This document shows, one piece after another, positions 40,380 through 53,660 of a stretch of 64,000 nt of DNA. The stretch's first letter is position 1. Each line of letters starts with the position of its first letter. The notes under the pieces were generated by a model. The model made no database searches. It saw only the letters and a list, made by a program, of their open reading frames with translations, and was not told the DNA's origin. Origin of the DNA: Dirofilaria immitis (lineage: Eukaryota; Nematoda; Chromadorea; Rhabditida; Onchocercidae); assembly GCA_024305405.1 (NCBI GenBank), contig JAKNDB010000107.1, positions 4,758,501 through 4,822,500 of the forward strand, read 5' to 3'. Both the position numbers and the translations under genes were made by a program.

Positions 40380-40860
40380 TTAGTGCGAATTATTACTGTT
40401 ATTAAATATTTTTTGATGCAAATTATCGACAAAATGTCTTAAAATTTTCCAATTTTCTTGTCAATAATTTTTGAATCAAACTTCATTTTTATAATAAGTT
40501 CCTTAAATATATATATATATTCAAAATTTTGATCTTTCAATTTCTATGTTACTCATTATTTTTTGATGCATATCATTGATAAAAGATTAAAATTCAGTTT
40601 CTATTTTAAATTATTCCGAAAAAAAAATCCTTATATTACATGTATATAAATATATAGATATGAAGATATTACAATTTTAAAATCAAATTTTATTTCTGTC
40701 TATATGGATGCAAATATTTATTTATAATAAAAATTGTTACTCAGTAAATATTTTTGATGCAAATTATTAAAGAAATATTAAAACTTCGCTTTTAAACTTT
40801 AAATGATTCTAAAATCTTCGCTAATAATTTCTTTACATATAAATATGTATTTTACTATGA
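40380..40860. repeat. Degenerate tandem repeat, about three units of 150-190 bp
   Basis: The phrase TATTTTTTGATGCA plus a following ATTATTGA-like stretch, a poly(A)/TTAAAA segment and an ATATAT tract recurs starting near 40398, 40549 and 40740. The units are well diverged, so this is an old satellite-like duplication. Confidence 0.5.
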
Positions 40861-43624
40861 AACTATTACTATTAACAAATGAACTAAATAAATGTCTTTA
40901 TTATCATTTTATGGAACAATAATCAATTTTTCACCTTACTCAATATTGTCTAGTAATTTATATAAATTGTATCATTTATCATCATATAATATAATTTATT
41001 GCATGCCTAGCAGTAGCAATAAACGTAAGCTAAAATTATCAATGTTAAAATACTGGAAAAATGATAAACTGTGTGTACTTCTCCGTTTTGTTTTGATTAT
41101 GTCTTTTAAACTTATCAGATTATATCAATTTGTTTTTTGTTGCTTTTATAATAATTAAAATATATTTTCCAAAATGTTTCCTCATAAGTTTATTAAATTC
41201 TTTGGGAAATCTCTCCTTCTAGAATATTCATATTATTTACAAATCTTCGGCATAACATTCATATTTATGCTATAAACGATTAATATGTTTAACAAAAAAA
41301 AGCAAAAGCAAAAAAATGTCATAAAGTATCTGGAAAGGAAAAAAAAGCCTCTTATTTTTTACTTATCTTCCTTTTCTTCACATTCTTCTTTCCTTTTTCA
41401 TACTTTTCTCAACTTTGTTTCGTTGATTTTTCATCAAAAAAGCCAGCGCTTGCCGTAAGATGAAAATTTTTGAATTTAATAAAAAATGAAAAATTTTTTT
41501 AGTAACAAAGGACTTAAAATTTGAATTGAACACACTGTCAACACATATAATAAATAATGAAAATTGTTCGAAATTTCAATTATATTTGTTGGATAGAGCT
41601 CTATGTTGTGATCGTTATCATATTTCATGAATTTTCTTTCGTTTTTTTGTTTACAATTTCATTTCTTTTTCTTATCTAATCCCACCCACTGATCTGCTGT
41701 TTTCAACGAAATTGCAAGTTGGCTAATCAGAAAAATGCTAAATTTAGTGATGCTAATATTGCTGTTTAAATTGAAATTGTTAGCGAAATTTTATGAAGAA
41801 GGATTTCGTGAAAAATACCAAAAATTTTCGCTTTTTCCATTAATTAAACCTATGAATATAGTTGTTGATTGCGAGAATTTCTCTACAAAAAAAAAAAAAA
41901 AAGTACATTTGAAATTGGGATAACGTTTCAAAAAGAAATGTAATAATAGTTCATATTTGTTAAAGAAGACATATCCTCATTTTACACTTTTCATTCTAAC
42001 CATTTCATCATGCTCTTAGTTCTGTTTCATTTTTATTATTTTTATTTTTAATGCTTCTAAACAATTTCATCTTTTATAATACATCGATATGATTTGCAAG
42101 TGGAAGAAAAACTTTTAACTTTAATTGCCGATAAAATTTAAATTTTTTATTTAAATCGATTACTTTTAAAAATTTAATTATTTGTAACGCATTGACGATT
42201 TGTAGGACAAATGAAATTTTCAAGTTTAATTACTGGCAAAGTTTAATTTTTTGACTTAGATTGATTAATTTTAAAAATTTCAAAAATGTGGGAAAAAGGG
42301 AATGATAATATCAATAGTTGTTTACTATGCGTGACGTATTATGATCTATAATAATTCTATCACTAACAAAGTCTTGGCTTTAAATTTTGAAAAAAATTAT
42401 TGGGCAAGTTTGCAATGATTAAAACACGATGCAATTAAATTATAAATAAAATATTAGTGATATCAATAAATAAAGCAGTATATGATATTATTAAAAATTT
42501 GTCTTATGATATGAATATAACAGATAACATTTTTAGTATTATTCAAAATAACATATATTCGATCATCAATCTTTTCATTAAAATGATGTAAATAAATGTT
42601 TTTTATTTATCTTTATTAAAATTTAATAAAAATAGAACTTTTCAATTTTAGTACAAATAAATATCTTAATGTCCCTAAATACTGTTAGAAATTAAAGAAA
42701 AAGTTTGATTATTCAATTCGCATCGAAAAAAAAAAGATTTGTTATCATTTTTTACAGATATCATTCATATTTTGAAAACAAATCTTCCTTTGATATTATT
42801 TTTAAAATTATTTTTAGTATTTGTTATTATATTGCTAAAATTCAACTTATTAAACTGGAAAATTTAACGTTTGGAAAATTTGATAGACATTAAATAACTG
42901 TTTTGCTATAAATTTTAAATCTTAAATTCGTCATTTATTATTCCTATAAACTGGTACATCATTCTAATCTTACAATAAAACTTTTTGCAATTTTGAAAAC
43001 TTAATAATGAATTTATGTTCTAAATACGTTTATTGGAAGTCGTCATTTATGTCGTATGCTAGCTGATTTTTTTTTTGTTATAAAAATAAGATGGAACAAG
43101 ACTTAGGAAGAAAGCAACTTGTCAACTTTACAAATCATCAATATAGACACAAGTAGCCAGCTTATCGCCTTTTAAATTAAACTAAAAGGCTTTTTTGTTT
43201 TCGAACAAATAAATTTTCCTAAATTTATTTTATGTATAATTTTAATTTAGAAAATTTGCAAACAAAAATGAGAAAAGAAGGAAAAAGAAAAAAGTTAATT
43301 CCTTCTCTATTGAAGAGCGTACTTTCCTTAGAATATTGCATATATTTTTAAAATCATATTTATAGTTCTTTAAGTATCCTTGAAAATTGTGTTGAAATAT
43401 TTAAACACTATTATCATTATTTTCGTTAATATCATCATTATTGTTATCATTGTTTTATTCTTCGTTTTCATCTTTTGTTTTCTTTTCGTTACTGGTAACA
43501 ATAGCAGTAATAGTACCACTATTATTATCTATATTATGTATTATTATTATTGCTGTCATTAAAAAAGAAAAAACAGAAAAGAAAACAAAAGATAGTAACA
43601 TTTTTTCTTTCAAAAATATTTTTA
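40861..43624. other. AT-rich intergenic region
   Basis: Open frames here are short and of low complexity and lack splice context. A polymorphic-looking A-run lies at about 41887-41903. No gene is supported. Confidence 0.4.
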
Positions 43625-43681
43625 AAAATAGTACTCTAATTATTAAGATAGTAAACATTTTTGATAATAAATAACATCAGT
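43625..43681. repeat. Left direct repeat flanking the inverted exon copy
   Basis: About 57 bases starting AAATAGTACTCTAATTATTA recur at 44240-44295 in the same orientation with about two mismatches inside the core. The two copies bracket the 534-bp inverted segment, with 15 and 8 to 9 extra bases between repeat and segment on each side. Confidence 0.85.
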
Positions 43682-43696
43682 AAAAATATTTTTTTC

Positions 43697-44230
43697 CCGT
43701 ACATTATCACTTTTCAAACTTTCCTTCCAGAAAACTTCACCGTTATCCGAATTTTGTCGCCTCCAAAAAATTACTAATGCTTCTTGCAAATATAAATTTG
43801 CTTCCATTTCTTTTGTTGTGTTTTCCAATTTTTTACCACTGAAAGCAAAATTTTTATAATTGAAATTCAGAATTAATAATAATTTGAAGCTTTTCAACCC
43901 TAAAATTCTTTTTTAATTTAATATAAATTACATTCTAAATTAAGAATATGAAGACCTGAAAGGATCTAATCGTATCGCACGTGATATACTTATATACCGT
44001 ATAATTAATTGTTGACAACGTCGCTTATTATATCCTTGAGGTTTTTCTTCCCATATTTGTTCAAATCGTTCCAAATATTTGTCAACCTATGTGAAATCAA
44101 AATTTGTACTCAAATAAAAATCGAATTAAATTTTCAAAATATTATCAAATTTGTTGAAATATTAAACATATATTTATGTATTATTTCATTTAGATATTTC
44201 ATAAAATACAAATTATCAGACATCACAACT
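43697..44230 (-). pseudogene. Inverted 534-bp copy of exons 6-7 of the TPR-like gene
   Basis: This is the reverse complement of 56228-56760: the end of one intron, exon 6 (start VDKYLERFEQIW), the next intron, and the first two thirds of exon 7 (KKLENTTKEMEANLYLQEA). By eye the only difference is one base in a homopolymer: six A's here at 43765-43770, five T's in the gene at 56688-56692. The longer run here keeps exon 7 in frame (ALVIFWRRQNSDNGEVFWK). The copy has no start, promoter or 3' end, so it is a gene fragment. It could be a true recent duplication or an assembly chimera. Confidence 0.9.
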
Positions 44231-44237
44231 AAAACAT

Positions 44238-44296
44238 TGAAAATAGTACTCTAATTATTAAGATAGTAAACATTTCTGATAATAAATAATATCAGT
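44238..44296. repeat. Right direct repeat flanking the inverted exon copy
   Basis: Same-orientation partner of 43625-43681. Differences include TTTTT versus TTTCT and AACATCAG versus AATATCAG. It could be a long target-site-like duplication made on insertion, or an older tandem repeat between whose units the segment was inserted. Confidence 0.85.
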
Positions 44297-45399
44297 GAAT
44301 ATTTATTGCATTTTTGCCTTTTCAAATTGTTAATAATTAATTTTTAATTTCGTTTTTCCATTAAGATTTGCATTCTTTCTATGAAATAAAAGTTCCGTTT
44401 GAACTGAAAACTTTTGTCCTTAAAAATAAAATGCAAAGCATTCATTCCAGTTCTTTCCTTGACTTTCTACTTTTCCTTCTTCTTTTTTTAGCTTTTCTTT
44501 TCGATCACAATACAGTTATCTCATCTCTTGACTTTGCTACAATTTTTTCCAATAATTTTTAAAAAGTAATAAATTATTCGATAAAAATGGAAAAAATCAA
44601 TAAATTATGTTTTCGTCCATTACATCATAAATTATTAATTAAATATTTTTACATAAATGTCATTGGAAAATAGTGAAAAAAGATTCAATAGCACGGCCAA
44701 AATTTATGTTATCATTTTAGTCCAAAGCACTGGCTGCTTGAAATAAGAGAAGAATTAGGAGCCAAGTGTAGGCTTTTTTGCATGAGCATATATGCTTGTC
44801 TATGTGAATTGAAATTTCATTAGACGATCAAATATCAATACTTTAAAATAAAGAAAAGTGTTAAAATCTGAAACAGAAAACAATTCGTTTGAATATGCAC
44901 TATAGGAATGTTACAACATTTATATTTTCCAGAATTTGAAATATTTCAAAAATATTTTCAATCCAGAAAAACGTTTACAATTTTTATAAAAGACTAAAAG
45001 AAATTTCAAAAGTTTTTCTATTCTTTATAGTATTTTACATGTCAAAATTTATTTTTATATTGTTGTAATTTCGTCAATTGATAATGTAAACCTTTTTTTG
45101 GAACATTTTTCTGCTTTTTTATTCAAAAAGATTTTTTGCAATTTTAAAATATTAAACAAAAAAATAATCCCTCACTTTTTGAATTATTAATTTATATCTT
45201 TCTAATTGTTTTCTTCTTCTTTCTTCTTTTTTTCTTTTAAATAAATGAAGCCAAACTTATAGGAATATTTATTCATTTCTTTTAAATTTCGACACTAACA
45301 TTTTTCGTTTGCTATACTTGTTTATTACTTACTTTTTTAGTATAATCATTACGACAATCATTTATAGCTTAGTTTGATTTTTATTTTGATTTCAAGTAA
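44297..45399. other. Upstream region of the ankyrin-repeat gene
   Basis: AT-rich with no supported gene; presumably contains the promoter of the gene starting at 45411. Confidence 0.4.
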
Positions 45400-45409
45400 T
45401 TCATTTCAG
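45400..45409 (+). promoter_or_regulatory. Putative trans-splice acceptor of the ankyrin-repeat gene
   Basis: TCATTTCAG ends at 45409, one base before the ATG at 45411. A leader of one base would be expected only if a spliced leader is added, so this acceptor both supports the start and suggests trans-splicing. Confidence 0.55.
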
Positions 45410-45410
45410 A

Positions 45411-48318
45411 ATGCGCTCAGGAAAGAAACTGATTTGTATGGATGATGAAAATATTCAAAAATGGTTATTTGGCCATCTTCATACAATTCAAGCTAAAGCG
45501 CTTGCTGCAAATCTTCCTTTACCTGAAATTTATAAGGAAAAAATTCAAGTAATAATTTATTTTCTTCTGATTTAAATTCATTTAAAGTATTAATGAATTT
45601 TGATTTATAGCATATTTTTTCTGAAAATTTTACTTAATTTTCTTAAAATTAAATTGATTTAAAAATAAAATATTTACTGAAAATAATCAAAATCAAAATT
45701 ATCTGCTGAGAATGATAGAATTTTACGCCATCAGTGACTGTTTACGTCATCAGTGACTGCTTTTTTAGTTTTTTACTTTAATTTATTAAAGGCAGTAGCA
45801 GATTCAAGCCCTAATGAAGTAAATTTAATTGGCGAATCACTTCTGATAGCGACAATTAAATATCTTACTGATAAAGGAAACAGAGTATGTAAAACTTTTC
45901 TTATCAATAATGATATTTTACTTTTTGATTTCAGTTTTTATTTGAAGTCGTTGCAAACTTATATGATTTTCCAAAAAATAATCGAAAAAAAGAAAATAAA
46001 CAAATAAAAAAATAAGGCGAACAGATTTAAGTATATTTGCCTGTCAGTTAGTACTTATATGTTAATAGAAAATATTCGTAAGTGACATGTGCTACGTATG
46101 TTACGTATAAAATTGATAAGCATTCATATATGATTTATAGCTTGTGCTGATATATAAATGATATTCTAATTTTTTATTTGCACATAGTATTAAATTAAAT
46201 TTCAGCTTAAATACATTGAATTATTGATTGATCGTGGCGCAGAAATTAATTTCCAAGATAAGCGTGAACGAAGAACGGCGCTAATGTATGCATGCATTGA
46301 AGACAATAGGACTGAAGAGGGTTTATTGATTGCTAAAATTGTACGATCATTATTTTCGCTCATTTTAATTACAAATATCAATTCCAATTTATAACATTTC
46401 TAAATTTATGCATGCAAATGTATGTACTAGACTTTTGTATGTTCGAATGTGTAAAATAAGAATTTGAAAATTTTAACTAATAATAAAATATCTGATAAAA
46501 ATTTTATAATCTTATTCGATAAATTACATTTAATCATTGCCTGCATGAATTCATTTAAAAAAATAAAAATTTCAAAAAATTGGCTATTAATGAAAAATTT
46601 GTGAAGAAAAAATTTTCGTATTTATTTCGGAGATGAGAAAATTTGAGATATTAACTTTCTTTGGAATAGCAATTTATTTGTAATTAAAATTTATTTTTAA
46701 ATAAATTTAAGAGAAGAAAGAGAAATGAGAAAATTTGATTAGTAAATAAATTACGGATAATTAATTAAAACAGCAATTTAATTAGCTTGCAGAATGGTTG
46801 CAATTTTCATGCCCAAGATAGGCTTGGAAATACCGCATTAATGTATGCAGCAATGAAAGGTCGTGATGAATTAATGAATTTCATGGTGGATACGCTTGCA
46901 AAAGTTTTTTCTTTTTCTTGTTTTTACTTTCATTAAACTCTCTGAAAAATAAAATTGAAAATTTTTTTCCTTAGATTTAATTTTAAATATTTTAATAATC
47001 CTGTCTATTTTTAGATTTAATTTTATATATTTTACCGAAAAATGAATCATAAAGGATATTGAATTTTTAGGGTTGGAGTTTAAGTGCATTACAATTGACA
47101 AATTGTATGGGTCATACAGCTGAAGATTTAGCTATACGAAATGGTCAACATCGATGTGCAAGAATTGTTCAATCACAAGTGGGCATAAAAATAATTTTTC
47201 AAAGTTAAATTTTAGATTAATAAATAAAAATGAAATTAATAAATTAAAAAATGAGGATAAATTAACAGGCAAAGAAAAATGTATTAAAACTATTCTCAAA
47301 TTAATTCTGAATGAATTTAATGGAATTATATGCATATACACAGCAAAAACTAAAATATTTGATATTTAATATTAAAGTCAAATTCGCTCAGTAATTAACT
47401 AAAATTGAGTATTTTCAGTATACCATCATCCGTTAAATACATTGATAAAATATTGCGACGGAATAATCGTTTTCCTAATATTAACTCAATTAATGAATTT
47501 GTAAATAATTGCTCTATCATTTATCAGCAAAAATCCACATTCCTTTTCTCTATTCGTGAAATGTAAAACAAGTTAAATCATTTGATGATTTTTTAAATTA
47601 TTACGGATAAAAATGTCGATCATAATTTAGCGCCTACATTTGCTGGCATGTTTAAATCGTCAAATGGGTATGATTGGACAGATTGGATGTCGTTATTGGG
47701 GTGCCTTTGCTGTTATTTACAAATGCGTCGATAAGTTAGTACAATTATCATTTTATCACTTCCTTTTCTTTTATCACAATCTTCAAGACAAAAAGCGTTT
47801 CAAATTTTATTTTGCATTAAATCACTTTTTCTTTACTAAAAGAAAGTCGAAAATGAAAACAATCAATCAACTGATATTATCATGATTTGGGTAATAAAAA
47901 AATTTTCTTTCCGACAACTAATTAATATTGGTAGATTTCATTGCAGCACTCTTAAATACTGCAGATTAAATACAATCAAACTGATTCAAAATTTTTTTTT
48001 AAATGTGGAATAAAATTTTCAGATGGAAACCACGACAACGCAGAAAATCTATAGATCCGCGATCTTTCCGTGTTGTACAACCGAAACCAATTGTCAGAAA
48101 AAATCAATGTAATTTACTTGATATTTACTTATTCCGTAATAATTCAATTATTTTTTATGAATCCTTTCTCTTTATCGGTTTAAAATTTAAATTGTCGGAA
48201 GTTCAGGCGTTGTTTGAAATACAGTGAATTTAACTTCCGTTTTTTTCTAGGTTCCGATATGAGTACAGCGGGAACAAATTTTAATAAATTAAAGTTTTAT
48301 TCTTTCGTCCGTAACTAA
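45411..48318 (+). CDS. Ankyrin-repeat protein (ANKRD34-like in layout)
   Basis: Exons 45411-45548, 45792-45884, 46206-46340, 46793-46903 and 47071-47178 join in phase without breaks and carry ankyrin motifs: LIDRGAEINFQDKRERRTAL, INGCNFHAQDRLGNTALMYA, MGHTAEDLAIRNGQHRCARI. The order IN..D..TALM / LL..G / DRLGNTALM resembles vertebrate ANKRD34 proteins, but this is a loose match. Further likely exons: 47419-47562 (VKYIDKILRRNNRFPNINS), 47631-47734 (FAGMFKSSNGYDWTDWMSLL), 48023-48108 (WKPRQRRKSIDPRSFRV), and 48251-48318 ending in TAA at 48316, which joins the previous one in phase 1. Phases of 47178/47419 and 47562/47631 do not match as read, probably from missing homopolymer bases. Ankyrin repeats bind partner proteins; the partner is unknown. 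Confidence 0.75.
45722..45759. repeat. 2 x 19-bp tandem repeat in intron 1
   Basis: TTTACGCCATCAGTGACTG is followed directly by TTTACGTCATCAGTGACTG, one mismatch, 33 bases before the acceptor of exon 2. Confidence 0.9.
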
Positions 48319-51300
48319 TTTTTAAATAATAATACAGAAATTGCAGCATTCATAAGTTTTCAAAAAACGATGAGAATTTCAAATTGAGATTTAAAGTCAA
48401 ACAAACTTTTCCAACTAACTTTTTATTCATATAATTTTTAAGATGCCAGTGGTCAAGAATCGGAATATTTACTTACGCTATGCCGTGAATGAAATTTTGG
48501 GAATAATTTTAGAAAATGACAAAGTCTCGCGATTTATCTAATTTCTAATTATAATAATATCACGGTACTGGATTATAATATTGATTGTCATTTTAATATT
48601 ATAATATTAACTATTATATGTAATATATTATGATAATATTATTATATATAATAATATATAGATACTTCGCGAAGTTTTGAAAAAAGTCTTTTAAACCTCG
48701 TATCTTGTAAAAATACTCGATTGATAAGCATCAACAAATTTTCAGCTTCTCATTTTTTCAATTTTTTTAACTCATATCGGAGTTCGGAAAAAGGAAAAGT
48801 TAAATTAATATATTTCAAGTAACGCACAAACTTTACTGCAGTTTAGACGGAAATCTTATTGCCATAAAAGAAAATAATTCATAATAAAATAATCGAAATA
48901 ATTATAAAATTCATAAGGTATATGCAAATTCGCTTATCGATAAGGATGACAGGGATAAGGAGCCTTATGGACAATAATAAGCCAACAAATCAATTACTGG
49001 ACTTTAAGAATATTCCAAAATACAAATTTTAGAACCTCAATTTTTCAATCCTGATAAGATTCTGAAATATGAATATTTTAAATATATATGATATAACAAA
49101 TTTTTTTAAATGACAAAATAATATAACAGAATTTTTTTAATTTTTTTTAAATGGATTATTAAGGCTGATTAATTTGTAGTCACAATCAGTCATCCAAGTT
49201 AACTTTTCCATTGATTTTACAGTTTTTTTCTTCCATCTTCTATTCTTGTCTTATTTAAAATTGAAATATTGCATATAATTCTAACAATAATATTCAAAAT
49301 TGATCGGTTCTTTTAAAATGATTCCTCAGATTTTTACTCAAAGAATTTAAATTTGTTTGAAAATTGAAATAAGTATCAAACATTTTATATCCGCACTATC
49401 ATTTATTTGTTGCTCATTTAAAAATTTTAACTTGAAATCAAAACAGGTACGGTAACATCTTAATGTATTGAAAACAGAGGAATATTTCTTCAAAAAGAAA
49501 AAAATAAAAATTCCAAAAAGTCAAAGAATATTTTTGTTAGTTATATTATTTGATTAATCGCTATCACTTATATATTAAGAAAATCTTCTTTTTTGATAAA
49601 TGGTAATAATATATATAATGGATTATATTAAAGTCATAATACCGTAAGAAGAAAAGAAATAAATAAAAAGAACGAGAGAAAGAGAGAAAGAAAAGGGAAG
49701 AAGAGAGACGACGATGGAAAATAATATGGATACCAAGAAATCCTACTGCCTGAGGTCAAAAAGTTCAAGCCAAATTTTGGCGAAAAAGTTTGCCTTGACG
49801 ATTCAATTAAAATTTTTATCTTGCCAGTACAAAAGTTTCCTACTGCATCAAATTATTATGGGAACTATGTTATTCTAATAAATGTTTACAGTTATTTCAA
49901 TTAATCTGAAATGGAAATTGCATTGCTGAAACATGCGTTTGCATTTTCAATTAATTGGCAATGAAATTTAAATGGTAAGTAGAAGAATGACTGGATAAGG
50001 CAATTAATTTTATGCTTTCAAAATAAAAACCTGACCGAAGTATCTCGGATAAATTACGCATAAAATATTATTTTCATCGTAATTTGTTTTTCGTTCTGCT
50101 TATTTTTGCTTTTCTCCTTTTCCTTTGACCTCTAATTTATGCAATCATTTCATCGTCCGGCAAATTCTTGAATGTCATAACCAATAAGAGCAAAACTTTG
50201 ATCTGAAATATTTGATCAACTGGCCCAATGGTATATCAATAATAATCCTGAATAATTTTTTTTTTTGAAATTTTAAATCTAAAACAAAGATTAATTCCTG
50301 ATGTCTCAAACAAGTCATTAAATCATTTCGATTTTATATTTAAATTCCAATAAATTGTTATCTTTTAATGATTTTCTTCACTTAGCAGAATTGACTTTAC
50401 TCAAACTCCAAAATACTTGGGATTTAAATTTGAAAGAAATCGAAATCGTTAAAAGCATAATATAATATATGAACATACTTATTCTAATAATATTTCAATA
50501 TATGCTATTATATTACTAAAACTTATTTCCCCATTTCTTCTGTAATTTAGCTATTCTATATTGACACTCGACTTTGATATTTCTCATAACGATTTATAAA
50601 TTAGAACTTAATTTCAGGACTTAGATAAGTTCTAATTTAGTTGAAACCGGAAATAGCTCATCTCATATAATACATAAATAAATTCAAGAAAAAATAAATT
50701 TAACAATGATCGATTATGAGAATAGCAATCCATAATAAATATTCATTATGAATATTACCTCCAGGCAAGGAATCTCCTCTTGATAATAACGAAAAAGATA
50801 CTGATTGTGATGATAATTTAAGTGACGACAATGATGACATTTTTTATAAAATAATTCTAATGATAATTATTATCATGAATTATGAATTATTATTTGAACC
50901 ATTTAAAATTCGTATAGTCTATATTAGAACGAAAGTCAATAAAACATTCATGCTGCTAATAATAATTGTAAAAACAGAGATTAGATGATACTGATAATCA
51001 TTATAATAATGTTGACAATAACACAGTTGCTTTGATAATCGATATAGCTGCAAGTTTAGCATCAATTTATTATCTACATGATAACAAATCTGACAATAAA
51101 GATTGTGATCTACTGATTATTATTAAGTAGTGATATTGAAGCTATGATAAGAGATAAAACTGCAATTCTAATATCAAACTACAATATACAATAATATGAT
51201 TATGAATTCTTTGCTAGCAATTATATTAAATACAATAAGAAAGATTCAATGGTACTGATGATAACTGTTAATATGATGATAGCAATATTAATGATTTTAA

Positions 51301-51826
51301 TGATGGCAAACATAATTACAAATCTAATATCAAATTATTATCGATATAATATAATAATCAAATGTTAATTTGTTTTATAAGTTTTTTTAAATATACTAAA
51401 AAGTCGTTAATTGCATAAATAATTAATCTCATTCAATTCTTGAATTATTATTTGCAAACCTACTGAATATGAATATGATTTATGATCGATATTTAAAATA
51501 AAACGTTTACTTTATCTTATCTTTTTCAAGCAGATTATATAACATTTAGCGAAGTTTGTTCCTCTGCAAATATAATAGAATAGTTTAAAATAAACTGCAT
51601 AACTTTTCCTATAAAAAACTTTGATAATTGTATTAGCATAAATTATAAATATTTATTCATCTCATATATAAATCCTCCAAAAAGATGTTTCGTTAAAATT
51701 TTAATTTAAAAAAGCAAATAGTTAATATAATCATATCACATATCAATACTAAATCTTTATCAAAATTTACCATTAATCATAATTAACATAATAAAACACG
51801 CAAATCAATTTATACAACTTATATAA
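48319..51826. other. AT-rich intergenic region
   Basis: No gene supported. Contains an AT-only palindromic stretch at about 48590-48660 and a polypurine tract at about 49650-49715 (repeated GAAAG/GAGAAAG). ATGATAAT-rich low-complexity sequence spans about 50780-51360. Confidence 0.4.
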
Positions 51827-52065
51827 TGTTTAATCTGTGTGATACGCTATTCGAAAATTAATTCATGTGGCAATCATTCAACGCTTAATTTATACGTTAT
51901 TCAGTGTTTATCGTATATGACACGTTATTCAATGTTTAATTCATATGATAAGTTATCAGAATTTTAATCAATTATGATACGCTGTTTAATTTATGCAACA
52001 TGTCATTCGAATTTAATTTGGATAGCATATTATTTAATGTTTAATTTACATGATTTATTTCCAAC
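51827..52065. repeat. Degenerate minisatellite, about 27-28 bp period
   Basis: Seven or eight diverged units follow an approximate consensus TTTAATTCATATGATACGTT plus ATTCAATG. Examples are at about 51900, 51935 and 51990. Units vary in length and several are truncated. Confidence 0.6.
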
Positions 52066-53660
52066 ATTTATATATTAAATAATTAATTTAAAAATACGCT
52101 ATGATAACAGAGAGAGAAAAAATGCAAAAATATTAATGGAAAACAAATGATAATAATGAAAAAGGAAAAGACGGAAGTTTTGAATGCTTCCGAAAATTTT
52201 TTTGAAAACAAGATTTCCGTTAAATAAATTATATTAGTTATGGATAATTTTTATAAATATTCCTTAATTTGTGATAATTTCATTGTTTAGATGTTTGAAT
52301 CGAACTGACAATATATAATATAAAGTTGAAAATCATTTTAACTAAAGCATTTCAGTTTTTGCAACAATTTAAAATTAGAAATTTATAAACTTTTTTGATA
52401 AGCTTTAGAGATTAACAAATCTTTAGAATCTTCGTTGAAAGATTTTATCACTGGCAAAGATTTCTCAGAATCCTTGAACAAAAATTTTATGATTTCATAT
52501 AACTGGATTCCTAAATCAAATATTATTATAGCTACTTTCAACTCTTTTCGGCAGCAAAATTTTATGCACGATTCGAATACAATCTTTTCATCATGCTGTA
52601 TTTTGATTTCGAATGATTTTGTAGACTGTAAGCAACGAATCACTTATAATGGAAGAACAAGGTTAAAGGTCAGATAAGTATTATGTAAAAGAGACGAAGA
52701 TTTTAAGAGTAAAAAAGAAAGATAGCCAACCGAAAACAGCAACAAAAGGTATATGGCAGAGGTCAAAAGATTCGATTTGTCGAGTTCATTGAGATGATCA
52801 TAACAACAGATATTCTGCAGAATACGCCGATCTACTATTTAATAGCAGCAGTTCCACTTTATTTGCATTGTCCGACCAATCAACGAAAACGCATACTGCT
52901 ATTGAGTTACTGCGACTATTTTGAGTAAGATTTTGGATAGTTGGACTTCGAACGGTCTATTTGAAATATCGAAATGATAGGATGCTGATCAGTCGATCAT
53001 ACGTCATACGTAGTAATTTAATATTTATAATTAGTTATTATTCCTATTATGTCAACGAAAACAAATTTCGGAGACGGAAGAGTGGAATATTAATACCGAT
53101 TTTCTGTTGATTATCAAATATTGACATGGGAATCAATATTATTATACTAATATTGACTGAATAGTAATACTACAACGGTAGAGTTATTCTGATGTACTAA
53201 AAATGATTGAATAATCAATACTAATTTCTGGTTAATTTTTAAGTACAATCACAGGAATCAACTGATTACATTGATATCGATCAAACAAAAGAAATACTAT
53301 AACGACAAGGTTATACTAATTTATTTAGCCATCTAATTATTCGTATACATATAATTATATAATTCAATTATGCGAAAAGAATATTTGAATAAATTTCTAG
53401 AAAAAGTAAAATTTCAAATATCTTAAAATAAGTTTACACAAAAAGTTATTGCATTTTGTCTATAAAATTTCTTGTTGATAATTAAAGTAGCATAGAAAAA
53501 TAAGTAATATTTTTTCACTAATAAATTATCAAGATTTTTTGACTATTATTTAATTTTGTCGAAGATTTTAATGATTGTTTCAACTGTAATTTCAACTAAA
53601 TGCATTAAACTAATTTAGGAAATAGAGAAATAAAAAAACGAACAGATTGGTTTTGGAAAA
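52066..53660. other. Intergenic region upstream of the TPR-like gene
   Basis: Two overlapping opposite-strand open frames of 80-86 codons at 52383-52677 have no recognisable family and no splice context; I do not call them genes. At 53618-53690 a second frame beginning after a TTTAG reads KKRTDWFWKNAEESFNG and may be part of an earlier first exon of the next gene. Confidence 0.35.

Noticed and set aside
43643..43897. Open frame on the minus strand as an independent gene
   Set aside because: It is the inverted fragment of TPR-gene exon 7 run on into unrelated flanking DNA; no start, promoter or terminal exon.
52383..52677. Overlapping 80-86 codon frames on both strands
   Set aside because: No family, no splice context and mutual overlap; I cannot choose one as real.
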